Source: Fratercula arctica (Eukaryota; Chordata; Aves; Charadriiformes; Alcidae). Taken from it: DNA of 64,000 bases. The stretch spans positions 8,601,837 through 8,665,836 of the forward strand of contig CANTUZ010000014.1 of the NCBI GenBank assembly GCA_947846985.1, read 5' to 3'. Below are positions 45,405 through 55,254 of the stretch, one piece after another. The translations under genes were made by a program, and so were the position numbers. Position 1 is the stretch's first letter. The number at the start of each line of letters is the position of its first letter. Below the pieces are notes generated by a model, which saw only the letters and a list, made by a program, of their open reading frames with translations, made no database searches and had not been told where the DNA came from.

Positions 45405-48400
45405 GGTGGCGCTTGGCGTGACGGCTCAGCGCCGCCGCCGTCTTGCAGACCTTGGCGCAGCGGCCGCAGGCGAAGCGCAGCGAGGGCCGGCGGACCCACC
45501 CGGGGGGCTTGTCCCCCCCCTTGTCCCCCCCCTTGTCCCCCACTTTGTCACCCCCTTTGTCACCCGCCCCCTCGTGTCCCCGCTGGTGTTTCCGCAGCTT
45601 CCTCAAGGCGTGAAGGTTTTTCCCGCACCCCGGCAGGGGTGTTGCCAATCCCGCCGGCGGTGGCCTTCCCCCCCGGCGTCACCCCGGCGCCGGCGTCACC
45701 CCCGGCGCCGTCACCCCCGGCGTCACCCGCCCACCGCAGCGAGCGCAACTTGCGGCGCCCAACGGGGTTTCTTCGCCTTGGCGGCGCCACCGCTTGCGCC
45801 GCCGGTGCTGCCGGTGCCGGCGCCTCCGGTGCTGCCCCCCCGGGCGCCCCCCCCCGGCGCCGCCACCCCCCGCCTTGCGCTTGGGTTTGTAGGTGTAATA
45901 GGGCGCCAGAGCCGGTCCTCGGCGTCGCTGTCACCGTCCCCGGCGCGGGGACAGGCGGCGGCGGTGGGGTGGTGGTGGTGGTGGTGGTGGTGGTGGTGGT
46001 GGTGACGCCGGGGGGGCGGCGGCGGCGGCGGTGCCCCCCCCGGCAGCCTCCAGGCGCAGGTCGGTCTCGGAGATGCGGCGCTTGACGATGGCCTCCTTCC
46101 CCGATGCGGACGGTGATCTGGCAGAGCGGCGCCGCCCGGTTGTCCCCCCGCCGTCCCCACGTAGGCCGGTTTGGCCACGTAGGTCATGGTGCGGCCGGGG
46201 GTTGGCCGCGGGGACGGCTGCCGTCGCGGCCGGTTGGGTGCCGTCGCCCGCGGGCGCCTCCCCGGCGCTCGTTGGGCTTCGATGTAATCCCGCAGCACCT
46301 GCTTCTTCATGGGCCGCGCCGGCGACGCCGGGGACGCCGGGGACGAAGCCTGAGGGCGGCGCCGCCGCCGCCGGCCCCCCGCCCGTTGTAGGCGATGACG
46401 GAGGCCCCCGCCGCCCCCACGCTGCCAGCTGTGCACGATGACGGAGGCCGAGGGCCGGCCGTAGGCGATGACCGAGGCCTGTTCGGGCCTGGGCGAGGGG
46501 AAGGGCCCCGGCGGGCGGCGCCGGTTCGGCGGCGGCGGCGGCGGCGGCCGCGGGCAAGAGGAGGCCGTCGGCCATCAAAGTTTGGCTGTAGGTTTTGTAG
46601 GGTCTCTTGGGGGCCCGGGGGGGTAAGTAGGCGGTAGAGTTTGAGGGCGTTGAGTTTGGGTTTGTAACCGCCGTTGGGCGTCTTCTCGGAGGAGATGAGG
46701 CCGGGGTTGATGCCGTGGGCGGCCTTTTGGTGGGTCTTGAGGTTGTAGTAGGTGACGAAGGTGGCCCAGCAGAAGATGCACTGGTAGCGCCGCTCGCCCG
46801 TTGTGCCACACCTCGTGCTTGGTGCGGTACTCGGCCAGGGCGAAGACCTTGTCGCAGTAGCGACAGGGGTACTTGCGGCGCCAGGAGTGGACGTTGGCGT
46901 GGCGCTTGAGGCTGGAGAGCGTCATGTAGGAGCGGTGGCAGACGCCGCACAGGTAGACAAGATGGCCGTCCACCACCTTCACCACCGCCTCCTGCTCCGG
47001 CGGGGGCCTCCAAAGCCCGGTGGCGCAAACAGCAAGGCCTTTTTGCCCTGTTTGGGGGGCGGCGGCGGGGCGGCGGCGGCGGGGTGGCGGGGGGGCGGCG
47101 GTGGGGGTGATGGCGGCCATCTTGGCAAAGAACCTCGTGGGTCTGCAGCCTCTTGACGTGGATGAAGCTCTTGCCGCAATGGCGGCAGGCCAGGCCCCGC
47201 CGGCCCCGGTGCAGTTTGGCGTGGAAGCCCAGGGCCGCCGCCGTGCTGAAGCCTCGCCCGCACAGCCCGCAGCTCAACGGCGAGGAGGAGGACGCCGCCG
47301 GCGCCGCCGAGCCGCAGCCGACGCCGCCGAGGCCGCCGGGGAGGCCAAGGCGCGGCTCAAGGCCGCCGCCGGCGCCACCCCGCAAGCCAACGACGCCGCG
47401 GCCGACGCCGCCAACCCGCAGCTGGGCGGCGCCGACGCCGACCCACAACCCAGCGATGACGCGGCCGACGCCGCCAGCCCGCAGCTCGATAACGCCGGCG
47501 TCAACCCGCAGCCCAACGATGACGTTGACGACGTCAACCCGCAGCCCAACGATGACGTTGACGACGTCAATCCGCAGCCCAACGATGCTGATGATGCCGA
47601 CGCCAACCCGCAGCCCAACGATGACGCCGATGATGTCAACCCGCAGCCCAACGATGATGCCGATGATGTCAACCCGCAGCCCAACGATGACGTTGACGAT
47701 GTCAACCCGCAGCCCAACGATGACGTTGATGACGTCAACCCGCAGCCCAACGATGACGTTGATGATGTCAACCCGCAGCCCAACGATGACGCCGATGACG
47801 TCAACCCGCAGCCCAACGATGCCGCCGCCCCGCAGCCCAACGATGCCGCCGCCGCCAAACCCGCAGCCCAACGCCGCCGCCGACCCGCAGCCCAACGCCG
47901 CCGCCGCCGCCGACGCCGCCATCTCGGCCACCGCCGGCGTCTCTTGGGGGCCGCGACTCAAATCCACGGGGGCGGTGGGGGAGGGGGGCGGGTCGCCGTT
48001 CATCTCCTTGGCGGCGGAGGGCGGCGACTCCAGGCCTTGGAGGGTGGAGATGCCCAAGCGGCGCCCCACGGCCCCCAGGGCGCGGGCGGTGGCCTGGTTG
48101 GGGACGGCCAGGCGGGAGTTGTAGATGAAGTTGAGGACGTGGGAGAAGACGCTGGCCTGGACCCCCGGCAGCTCCAGCACCTGCGCGGGGGCGGGCCAAG
48201 ATGGCGGCGTTTGGGTCAAGGCCCGTTTGAAGAAAGGGCTGGAGGCCGCCAGGACGTTCTTATGGGCCCGGAATTTGGTGTCCTCGGCGATGATGGTGAC
48301 GTCGCAGAACTGGCCCCGCAGGCGCTGCTCGTTTAACTCCAGCAGTAACGAGCGGCAGTGGCCGGCGTCCCACACCTCCACGACCGGAGCCATCCCCGCG

Positions 48401-48411
48401 GCGGCGCCCAC
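45405..48411 (-). CDS. ZBTB4: ZBTB4, BTB/POZ zinc-finger methyl-CpG reader (3' truncated by gap, frameshifted)
   Basis: Kaiso-family nuclear repressor that binds methylated CpG. The coding exon has acceptor TCCCCAG at 48412 and its ATG at 48393-48391 (MAPVVEVWDAGHCRSLLLEL, NEQRLRGQFCDVTIIAEDTK). The BTB domain lies at about 48393-48050. Zinc fingers follow: CGLCGRGFSTAAALGFHAKL, CRHCGKSFIHVKRLQTHEVL, CGVCHRSYMTLSSLKRHANV, CRYCDKVFALAEYRTKHEVW and CIFCWATFVTYYNLKTHQK. After these come RPYKTYSQ, EAIVKRRISETDLRLE and, near the gap, CGKNLHALRKLRKHQRGH and CGRCAKVCKTAAALSRHAKR. These blocks lie in three different frames, joined by about eight apparent 1-nt indels, mostly extra bases in G/C runs. 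The POLR2A neighbour supports ZBTB4 over ZBTB38. The frameshifts may be sequence error or decay. Confidence 0.88.
45965..46006. repeat. (GTG)n trinucleotide repeat inside ZBTB4
   Basis: About 13 GTG units on the plus strand (CAC on the coding strand), giving poly-His, poly-Thr or poly-Pro depending on frame. Frame is uncertain because of nearby indels. Confidence 0.85.
47405..47875 (-). repeat. 33-bp in-frame coding minisatellite in ZBTB4
   Basis: About 12 units of 33 bp (plus strand CCGCAGCCCAACGATGACG then TTGACGACGTCAAC) lie between the BTB domain and the first zinc finger. In the ZBTB4 frame each unit reads roughly VGLRVDVINVI. 33 is a multiple of three and the array has no stop in that frame. 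Confidence 0.9.
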
Positions 48412-50400
48412 CTGGGGACACACGGGGACACGGGGGGGGGGACACACACACACAGATGGAGACACGGTGGGGACAGTGACGGGCCTCGGCGGTCGGGGGA
48501 CGGCGGTTGGGGACACCCGGGGACACTTGGGGACACCCGGGCCCCCCGTTTGGGGACACTTGGGGACACCTGGGCCCCCCGTTTGGGGACACTTGGGGAC
48601 ACTTGGGGACACCTGGGCCCCCCATTTGGGGACATTTGGGTCCTCTATGGGTCACAGAGACACCCGGGACCCCCATTTGGGGACACTTGAGGACATTTGG
48701 GGACACTTGGGGACACTTGGGGACACCCGGGCCCCCCGTTTGGGGACACTTGGGGACATCTGAGTCCTCCATGGGGTCACGGGGACACCTGGGCCCCCCA
48801 TTTGGGGACACTTGGGGACATCTGGGTCCTCTATGGGTCACAGGGACACCCGGGACCCCCATTTGGGGACACTTGAGGACATTTGGGGACACTTGGGGAC
48901 ACCCGGGCCCCCCATTTGGGGACATTTGGGTCCTCTATGGGTCACAGAGACACCCGGGACCCCCATTTGGGGACACTTGGGGACACTTGGGGACACCCGG
49001 GCCCCCCATTTGGGGACACTTGGGGACATCTGGGTCCTCTATGGGTCACAGGGACACCCGGGACCCCCATTTGGGGACACTCAGGGACACCTGGGGACAC
49101 TTGGGGACACCCGGGCCCCCCGTTTGGGGACACTTGAGGACATTTGGGGACACTTGGGGACACCCGGGCCCCCCGTTTGGGGACACGTGAGGACATTTGG
49201 GGACACTTGGGGACACCCGGGCCCCCCGTTTGGGGACACTTGGGGACATCTGGGTCCTCTATGGGTCACAGGGACACCCGGGACCCCCATTTGGGGACAC
49301 TTGAGGACATTTGGGGACACTTGGGGACACTTGGGGACACGTGGGCCCCCCATTTGGGGACACTTGGGGACACCTGAGTCCTCTATGGGTCACAGGGACA
49401 CCCAGGACCCTCATTTGGGGACACTTGGGGACACCTGGGGACACTTGGGGACATCTGAGTCCTCCATGGGGTCACAGGGACACCTGGGCCCCCCATTTGG
49501 GGACACTTGAGGACATTTGGGGACACTTGGGGACACCCGGGCCCCCCATTTGGGGACACTTGGGGACACCTGAGCCCCCCATTTGGGGACACTTGGGGAC
49601 ATCTGGGTCCTCTATGGGTCACAGGGACACCCGGGACCCCCATTTGGGGACACTCAGGGACACCTGGGGACACTTGGGGACACCCGGGCCCCCCATTTGG
49701 GGACACTTGGGGACACCCGGGCCCCCCGTTTGGGGACACTTGGGGACACTTGGGGACACCTGGGCCCCCCATTTGGGGACATTTGGGTCCTCTATGGGTC
49801 ACAGGGACACCCGGGACCCCCATTTGGGGACACTTGGGGACACCTGGGGACACTTGGGGACATCTGAGTCCTCCATGGGGTCATGGGGACACCTGGGCCC
49901 CCCATTTGGGGACACTTGAGGACATTTGGGGACACTTGGGGACACCTGGGCCCCCCGTTTGGGGACACTTGGGGACATCTGGGTCCTCTATGGGTCACAG
50001 GGACACCCGGGACCCCCATTTGGGGACACTTGAGGACATTTGGGGACACTTGGGGACACTTGGGGACACCCAGGCCCCCCGTTTGGGGACACTTGGGGAC
50101 ATCTGGGTCCTCTATGGGTCACAGGGACACCCAGGACCCTCATTTGGGGACACTTGGGGACACCTGGGGACACTTGGGGACACCTGAGTCCTCCATGGGG
50201 TCACGGGGACACCTGGGCCCCCCATTTGGGGACATTTGGGGACATCTGGGTCCTCTATGGGTCACGGGGACAGCTGGGTCCCTTCTATGGGGCGGGCTGG
50301 ACGCCTGGGCCCCCCACTTGGGGACATTTGGGGACATTTGGGGACAGGCAGGTGCCCTATTTGGGGGTCCCAGACGCCTGGGTCCCTTCTCTGGGCGCTT
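48412..50400. repeat. 1.9-kb GGGGACACTTGGGGACA minisatellite upstream of the ZBTB4 coding exon
   Basis: From 48510 to 50360, units of about 45-85 bp (CACCCGGGCCCCCCATTTGG, GGACATTTGGGTCCTCTATG, GGTCACAGGGACACCCGGGA) occur in shuffled order. It probably lies in the 5' intron of ZBTB4. Confidence 0.95.
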
Positions 50401-51110
50401 GGGGGTCCCCAGCCCCACAGCGTTGTCACCCCCCAGCCCCACGGATGGGGGTCCCCCAGCCCCACACTTCCCCCAGCCCCACAGATCCCTAATTTAGGGC
50501 TCCCTCAGCCCCACATATGTGGGTCCCCAGCCCCACAGCTTGGGGGTCCCTCAGCCCCACATATCTGGGTCCCCAGCCCCACAGATGGGGCTCCCCCCGC
50601 CCCACACATCCGCTGTCACCCCCCCCGCCCCACATGGCCACCCGCTGCCCCCCGTGCTATGGGGCAGAGCACGCCTACGCCGTGGGGCAGCGCATCCCCC
50701 TGCCGTGGGGCAGGGTCCCCCCATGCTATGGGGCTGGGGGTCCCCCACACCGTGGGGCAGCGTTCCCCCGTGCTATGGGGCAGAGCATCCCCATGCTATG
50801 GGGCAGGGTCCCCCCATGCTATGGGGCTGGGGGTCCCCCACGCCGTGGGGCAGCGTCCCCCCGTGCTATGGGGCAGAGCATCCTCATGCTATGGGGCTGG
50901 GGGTCCCCCACACCGTGGGGCAGCGTCCCCCCGTGCTATGGGGCAGAGCATCCCCGTGCCGTGGGGCAGGGTCCTCCCGTGCCGTGGGGCAGCGCATCCC
51001 CGTGCCGTGGGGCTGGGGGGTCCCCCACACCGTGGGGCAGGGTCCCGCCGTGCCGTGGGGCTGGGGGGGTCTCTGCCCCACGGCGTCCCTGCCCCACGGC
51101 GCCCCGGCCC
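50401..51110. repeat. GTGCTATGGGGCAG minisatellite
   Basis: 50430-50640 holds CCCCAGCCCCACA units. 50650-51070 holds about ten units of about 45 bp (CCCCCATGCTATGGGGCTGG, GGGTCCCCCACACCGTGGGG). Confidence 0.9.
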
Positions 51111-51260
51111 CCTCATCCCCCCCCCTCCCCCGGCCACCGGCGGCGGCGCCAGGAGCCATTTTGCGTCGGGGGCTCATCGGACGGGGCCGCAAAATGGCTG
51201 CGGGCGCTGCCGCGACCCACGGCGCGACCCACGGCGTCACCCACCCGCCCCGGGGCCGCC
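51110..51260. promoter_or_regulatory. Unique GC island with paired inverted YY1-like motifs
   Basis: Non-repetitive GC-rich DNA between two arrays. It contains AGCCATTTTGCG near 51155 and CAAAATGGCTGC near 51190, inverted copies of a YY1-type core (AANATGGC). It could be a 5' exon or promoter element of ZBTB4. No expression evidence is available. Confidence 0.35.
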
Positions 51261-51610
51261 CCACAGCGTCACCCACCACCCGACCCACAGCGCGACCCAC
51301 GGCGCGGCCAACAGCCCGAGAGCTGCCCCATGGCCCGCCCCACAGCCTGCCCCACGGCTTCAACCACGGCCCGCCCCATGGCACCGCTGTCCCCCGGGCT
51401 GCCCCACGGCGTGACCCACAGACAGCACAGACCCTGCCCCACAACCCCGCTGCCCCCCATCCTGCCCCACAACCTGCCCCACAGACCCCCGGGACCCCTC
51501 TCCTGACCCACAACCTGCCCCACACCCCTCTGGGACCCTTCTCCTGCCCCACATCCCTCCAGGGTCCCTCTCCTGCCCCACAACCTGCCCCACAGCCAGG
51601 CAGATCCCGC
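51260..51610. repeat. Short CCCACAGCCTGCCCCA-type repeats
   Basis: Degenerate units such as CACGGCGCGACCCACAGCG, CCCCACAACCTGCCCCAC and GGGACCCTTCTCCTGCCCC. Confidence 0.75.
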
Positions 51611-52180
51611 CCCACGGATCCCAGCTGATCCTGCCCCATAGATCCTGGCAGGTCCCGCCCCTTGGATCCCCAGAGATCCTGCCCCATGGATCCCAGTAGA
51701 TCTCACCCCATGGATCCCCACAGATCCTGCCCCATAGATCCCGGCAGATCCCAGCCCCCCACATCCCCAGGGATCCCAATCCCCCCCCCCCCCCGGCCCC
51801 CACCTGGCCCCACAGATCCCACGGGATCCCATGGAGATCCAGCCCCACAGATCCCAGGAGATCCCAGCTGGGATCCAGCCCCACAGATCCCGGAGGATCC
51901 CAGCTCCAGCCCCACACGTCCCAGCCCCATCCCAGCTACCCCTTGCTCAACCCCAGCCCCATAGATTGCAGCTCCAGCCCCACCACATCCCAGCTCCAGC
52001 CCCACACATCCCGGAGGATCCCAGCTCCAGCCCCACACATCCCAGCCCCATCCCAGCTACCCCCTGCTCAACCCCAGCCCCACACATCCCAGCTCCAGCC
52101 CCATAGATCCCAGCTCCAGCCCCACACATTCCAGCTGGGATCCAGCCCCACAGATCCCGGGAGATCCCCCCCGAAAGTGC
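51610..52180. repeat. CCAGCTCCAGCCCCACAGATC minisatellite
   Basis: Units of about 25-30 bp (GATCCCAGCTCCAGCCCCAC, AGATCCTGCCCCATGGATCC). 51900-52080 holds two copies of an approximately 120-bp block. Confidence 0.9.
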
Positions 52181-52545
52181 CGGGATCCCCCCCCCCCACC
52201 CCCGGGGCTCCCCCCCAAACTCTATGGGGTGTCGTTTCCCCCCCCCCCCCCCCCGCCTTTCCGTGGGGATCCGTGGGGCGGGGATCTGTGGGGCCGGGGG
52301 GGGGGCCTGGCGGTACCTGCTGTGGGGCGGGGCCCCCCCCCTGGATCCCGGCGGATCCCGGATGTTCGCGGTGGCCGGATCCGTCCCGTGTCCCCCCCCC
52401 CCCCCCCCCCCCCCCCGCTCCGGCCCCGGAGACGCCGAAGCCTCTTGGCCACCGGCCCGGCCCAGCCCGTGGCCAACGGCGGCTCCGGGGCCAGCGCCGG
52501 CCCCACGGCGCCCCACGGCCGCAGGGGGGGGGTGAGGTTTTGCCC
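52181..52545. other. Unique GC-rich segment between arrays
   Basis: Long C and G runs around GGATGTTCGCGGTGGCCGGA and CCCGTGGCCAACGGCGGCTC. Possible 5' untranslated exon of ZBTB4, but no splice pair can be fixed. Confidence 0.35.
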
Positions 52546-53575
52546 CACGGCACCGGGGATCCAGCCCCTCTGCCCCATAGCACCTGGAGATCCCAAAGCT
52601 CTGCCCCATAGCACCCCTAGCTCCAGCCCCTCTGCCCCATAGCACCCCAGGATCCAGCCCCACGGCGCCCCATCGCTCGTGGGGGGGCCCAAGATCTGCC
52701 CCACAGCACCCGGGATCCAGCTCCTCTGCCCCATAGCACCCGGGGGTCCCAAGGCTCTGCCCCACAGCACCCAGGGATCCAGCCCCACGGCGCCCCACAG
52801 CCCTGCAGGATCCAGCCCCTGCACCCCATGGCCCCACAGCACCGCCCCACAGCGCCGTGGGGCAGGATCTGCCCCCCATAACATCACCCCACAGCGCCAT
52901 GGGGCAGGATCCGGCCCCACAGCGTCACCCCACAGCGCCGTGGGGCAGGATCTGCCCCCCATAACATCACCCCACGGCGCTGTGGGGCAGGATCCAGCCC
53001 CACAGCGTCACCCCACAGCACCATGGGGCAGGATCTACCCCCCATAACATCACCCCACGGCACTATGGGGCAGGATCTGGCCCCACAGCACCACCCCACG
53101 GCGCTATGGGGCAGGATCCGGCCCCACAGCGTCACCCCACGGCGTCGTGGGGCAGGATCTACCCCCCATAACATCACCCCACAGCACTATGGGGCAGGAT
53201 CTGGCCCCACAGCGTCACCCCACAGCACCACGGGGCAGGATCTACCCCCCATAACATCACCCCACGGCACTATGGGGCAGGATCTGGCCCCACAGCACCA
53301 CCCCACGGCGCTATGGGGCAGGATCTGGCCCCACAGCGTCACCCCACAGCGTCGTGGGGCAGGATCCAGCCCCACAGCGTCACCCCACAGCACCATGGGG
53401 CAGGATCTACCCCCCATAACACCACCCCACGGCGCTATGGGGCAGGATCCAGCCCCACAGCGTCACCCCACAGCACCATGGGGCAGGATCTACCCCCCAT
53501 AACATCACCCCATGGCGCTATGGGGCAGGATCTGCCCCCCACAGCGTCACCCCACGGCGCCGTGGGGCACCCCCT
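52545..53575. repeat. CCCCACAGCRCCATGGGGCAGGATC minisatellite
   Basis: Units of about 60-85 bp (CACCCCACAGCACCATGGGG, CAGGATCTACCCCCCATAAC, ATCTGGCCCCACAGCGTCAC) run from 52840 to 53560, with a degenerate start from 52550. Confidence 0.94.
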
Positions 53576-53776
53576 ACCTGTGAGCGGAGGCCTCATGGAC
53601 CAGGTGTTGCTGCTCCGGGGGTCCGCGGTGGGGGGTCACAGCCGGCGGGGCCTGGGGGGGGGGGGACAGGGGTCAGAGCTGGGGGGGGGGACACCCGGAC
53701 ACGGGGGTGACAGTCGGAGGGTGACAAGGATGTGGGGGGGGGGGGAACAGGCGGACATGGGGGTCCCCAAGGGGAT

Positions 53777-53808
<32 letters not shown>

Positions 53809-54130
53809 GACAAAGGGGGACACGGGGGGTGACGGGGGGGGACACCCGGCCACGGGGGTGACAGTCGGAGGGTGACAAGGACATGGGGGGGGGACGACAG
53901 GCGGACACGGGGTCCCCAAGGGGACGGGGGGTGATGGGGGGGGACACCCGGACACGGGGGTCCCCAGGGTGACGGGGGGGGGGGACAACAGGAGACAGGC
54001 GGACACGGAGGTCCCTGAGGGGACGGCGGGTGACAGGGGGGACACCCGGACACGGTGGGGGGGGGGGAAGCCCGGGGACACTTGTGGGGTGACAAAGCCC
54101 CACAGCGGGGGGGGGGGGTGGGGGGGTGAC
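53576..54130. repeat. GGGGACACCCGGACACGGGGGT repeat with a 30-G run
   Basis: Units of about 45 bp (ACACCCGGACACGGGGGTGA, ACAGTCGGAGGGTGACAAGG, ACAGGCGGACA) lie at 53680-54060. 53777-53806 is an uninterrupted run of about 30 G. Confidence 0.87.
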
Positions 54131-54159
54131 ATGACTACAGCGCGTCGTCACCCCCGTGG

Positions 54160-54720
54160 GGACAGTCGGTCACTGGGGTGGGGGGGGGGGGGGTGACAGG
54201 GTGGGGGTGGCACGCGCCTGCGCCCGGTGACAAAGGGGCAGCAGGTGAGAAGATGGCGGGTGACAAAATGGCAACGGGTGACAAAAGTAGCAGCAGGTGA
54301 CAAAGTGGTGGCAGCGGGTGACGCCAGAGCGGTTGCGTGACAAAAAGGGTGGGTGACAAAATGGCGGCGGGTGACAAAACAGCGACAGGTGACAAAGGGG
54401 CAGCGGGTGATGAAGTAACGGGTGACAAAATGGCGGCGGGTGACACCGGAGCAACTGGGTGACAAAATCGCGTTGGGCGGCGAAATGCCGGGTGACAAAA
54501 CGGTGGCAGCGGGTGACACGCTGGCAGCGGGTGACAAAATAACAGGTGACAAAATGGCGGCGGGTGACACCGGAGCAGCTGGGTGACAAAAAATGTGGGG
54601 GACAAAATGGCGGCGGGTGACAAAATGGCGGCGGGCGACGAACTAACGGGTGACGAAGCGGCAGCGGGTGACAAACGGGCGGGTGACGACGTAGCGGCGG
54701 GGGGGGGGGGGGGAGGGGAG
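54160..54720. repeat. GGTGACAAAATGGCGGCGGGTGAC minisatellite with YY1-like cores
   Basis: About 25 units of 18-24 bp (GGGTGACAAAATGGCGGCGG, TGACACCGGAGCAACTGGG) run from 54235 to 54690. Many contain AAAATGGCGGC, which resembles the YY1 core AAGATGGCGGC. Confidence 0.92.
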
Positions 54721-54739
54721 GTGTCGCCGGGTGACACGT

Positions 54740-55180
54740 GACATCGTGGGTGACGTCACGGGCACGTCGTGGTTCTGCCCGATGATGTCACCGTCACTGG
54801 GGGGGGGGACGACACGGGTGTGATGTCACGGGGGGGGGGGGGCGTGATGTCATCGGGGGGGGGGTGTCACCCTCTGGTGTGACATCACCGGTCCGGCAGT
54901 GATGTCACGGGGGGGGGAGGGGACAAGCCGAAGGGACGCCCTGCCCCTCCCCCACCCGGTGACGTCACCGTGTCCCCCCCCACGTCACCATGGAAACCAC
55001 CCCGCCCCTCCCCCCCCCTCCCCGGAAGCGCCCTTTGACCCGCAGCCAATGGGGGGAGGGGAAGGGGGGGCGGCCCGACGTCAGCGCTCACCTGGATGCT
55101 CATTGGCCGGGCTGGGCGTGACGTCACCGAGGCCCCGGGTGGGGGGAGGGGCGTCTGAAAGGGCCCGGCGGGGGCTGGGG
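54740..55180 (-). promoter_or_regulatory. ZBTB4: Probable CpG-island promoter with CRE and CCAAT boxes (ZBTB4 side)
   Basis: Unique DNA with three perfect CRE palindromes TGACGTCA (54751-54758, 54960-54967, 55119-55126), a CCAAT box (55046-55050), an inverted CCAAT (ATTGG, 55102-55106), GC boxes and a CCGGAAG ETS motif (55023). On the minus strand GCATCCAG/GTGAGC (exon end at 55092) is a good donor for a first untranslated exon. Assigned to ZBTB4 by orientation and lack of another gene. This is inference. Confidence 0.5.
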
Positions 55181-55252
55181 GGGGGGGGGGGGGGGGGGGG
55201 GGAGGGGTCAGTGACGCGGGTGTGACGTGGCACCGTGTCACGGGGGGGGGGG
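55165..55252. other. Long G run segment
   Basis: G runs of about 25-30 nt around 55178-55203 and 55241-55253. No coding signal. Confidence 0.6.
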
Positions 55253-55254
55253 GG

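Noticed and set aside
46031..48336. Plus-strand open frames of 136-438 codons opposite ZBTB4 (NPQPNDDVDDV repeats)
   Set aside because: Antisense shadows of a GC-rich coding exon. The minus strand has the recognised BTB and zinc-finger motifs.
45405..48393. ZBTB4 as a processed pseudogene
   Set aside because: There is an intron acceptor just before the coding exon, no poly(A) tail is seen, the POLR2A neighbour is conserved, and zinc-finger residues are intact in the shifted frames. Sequence error is more likely, though not proven.
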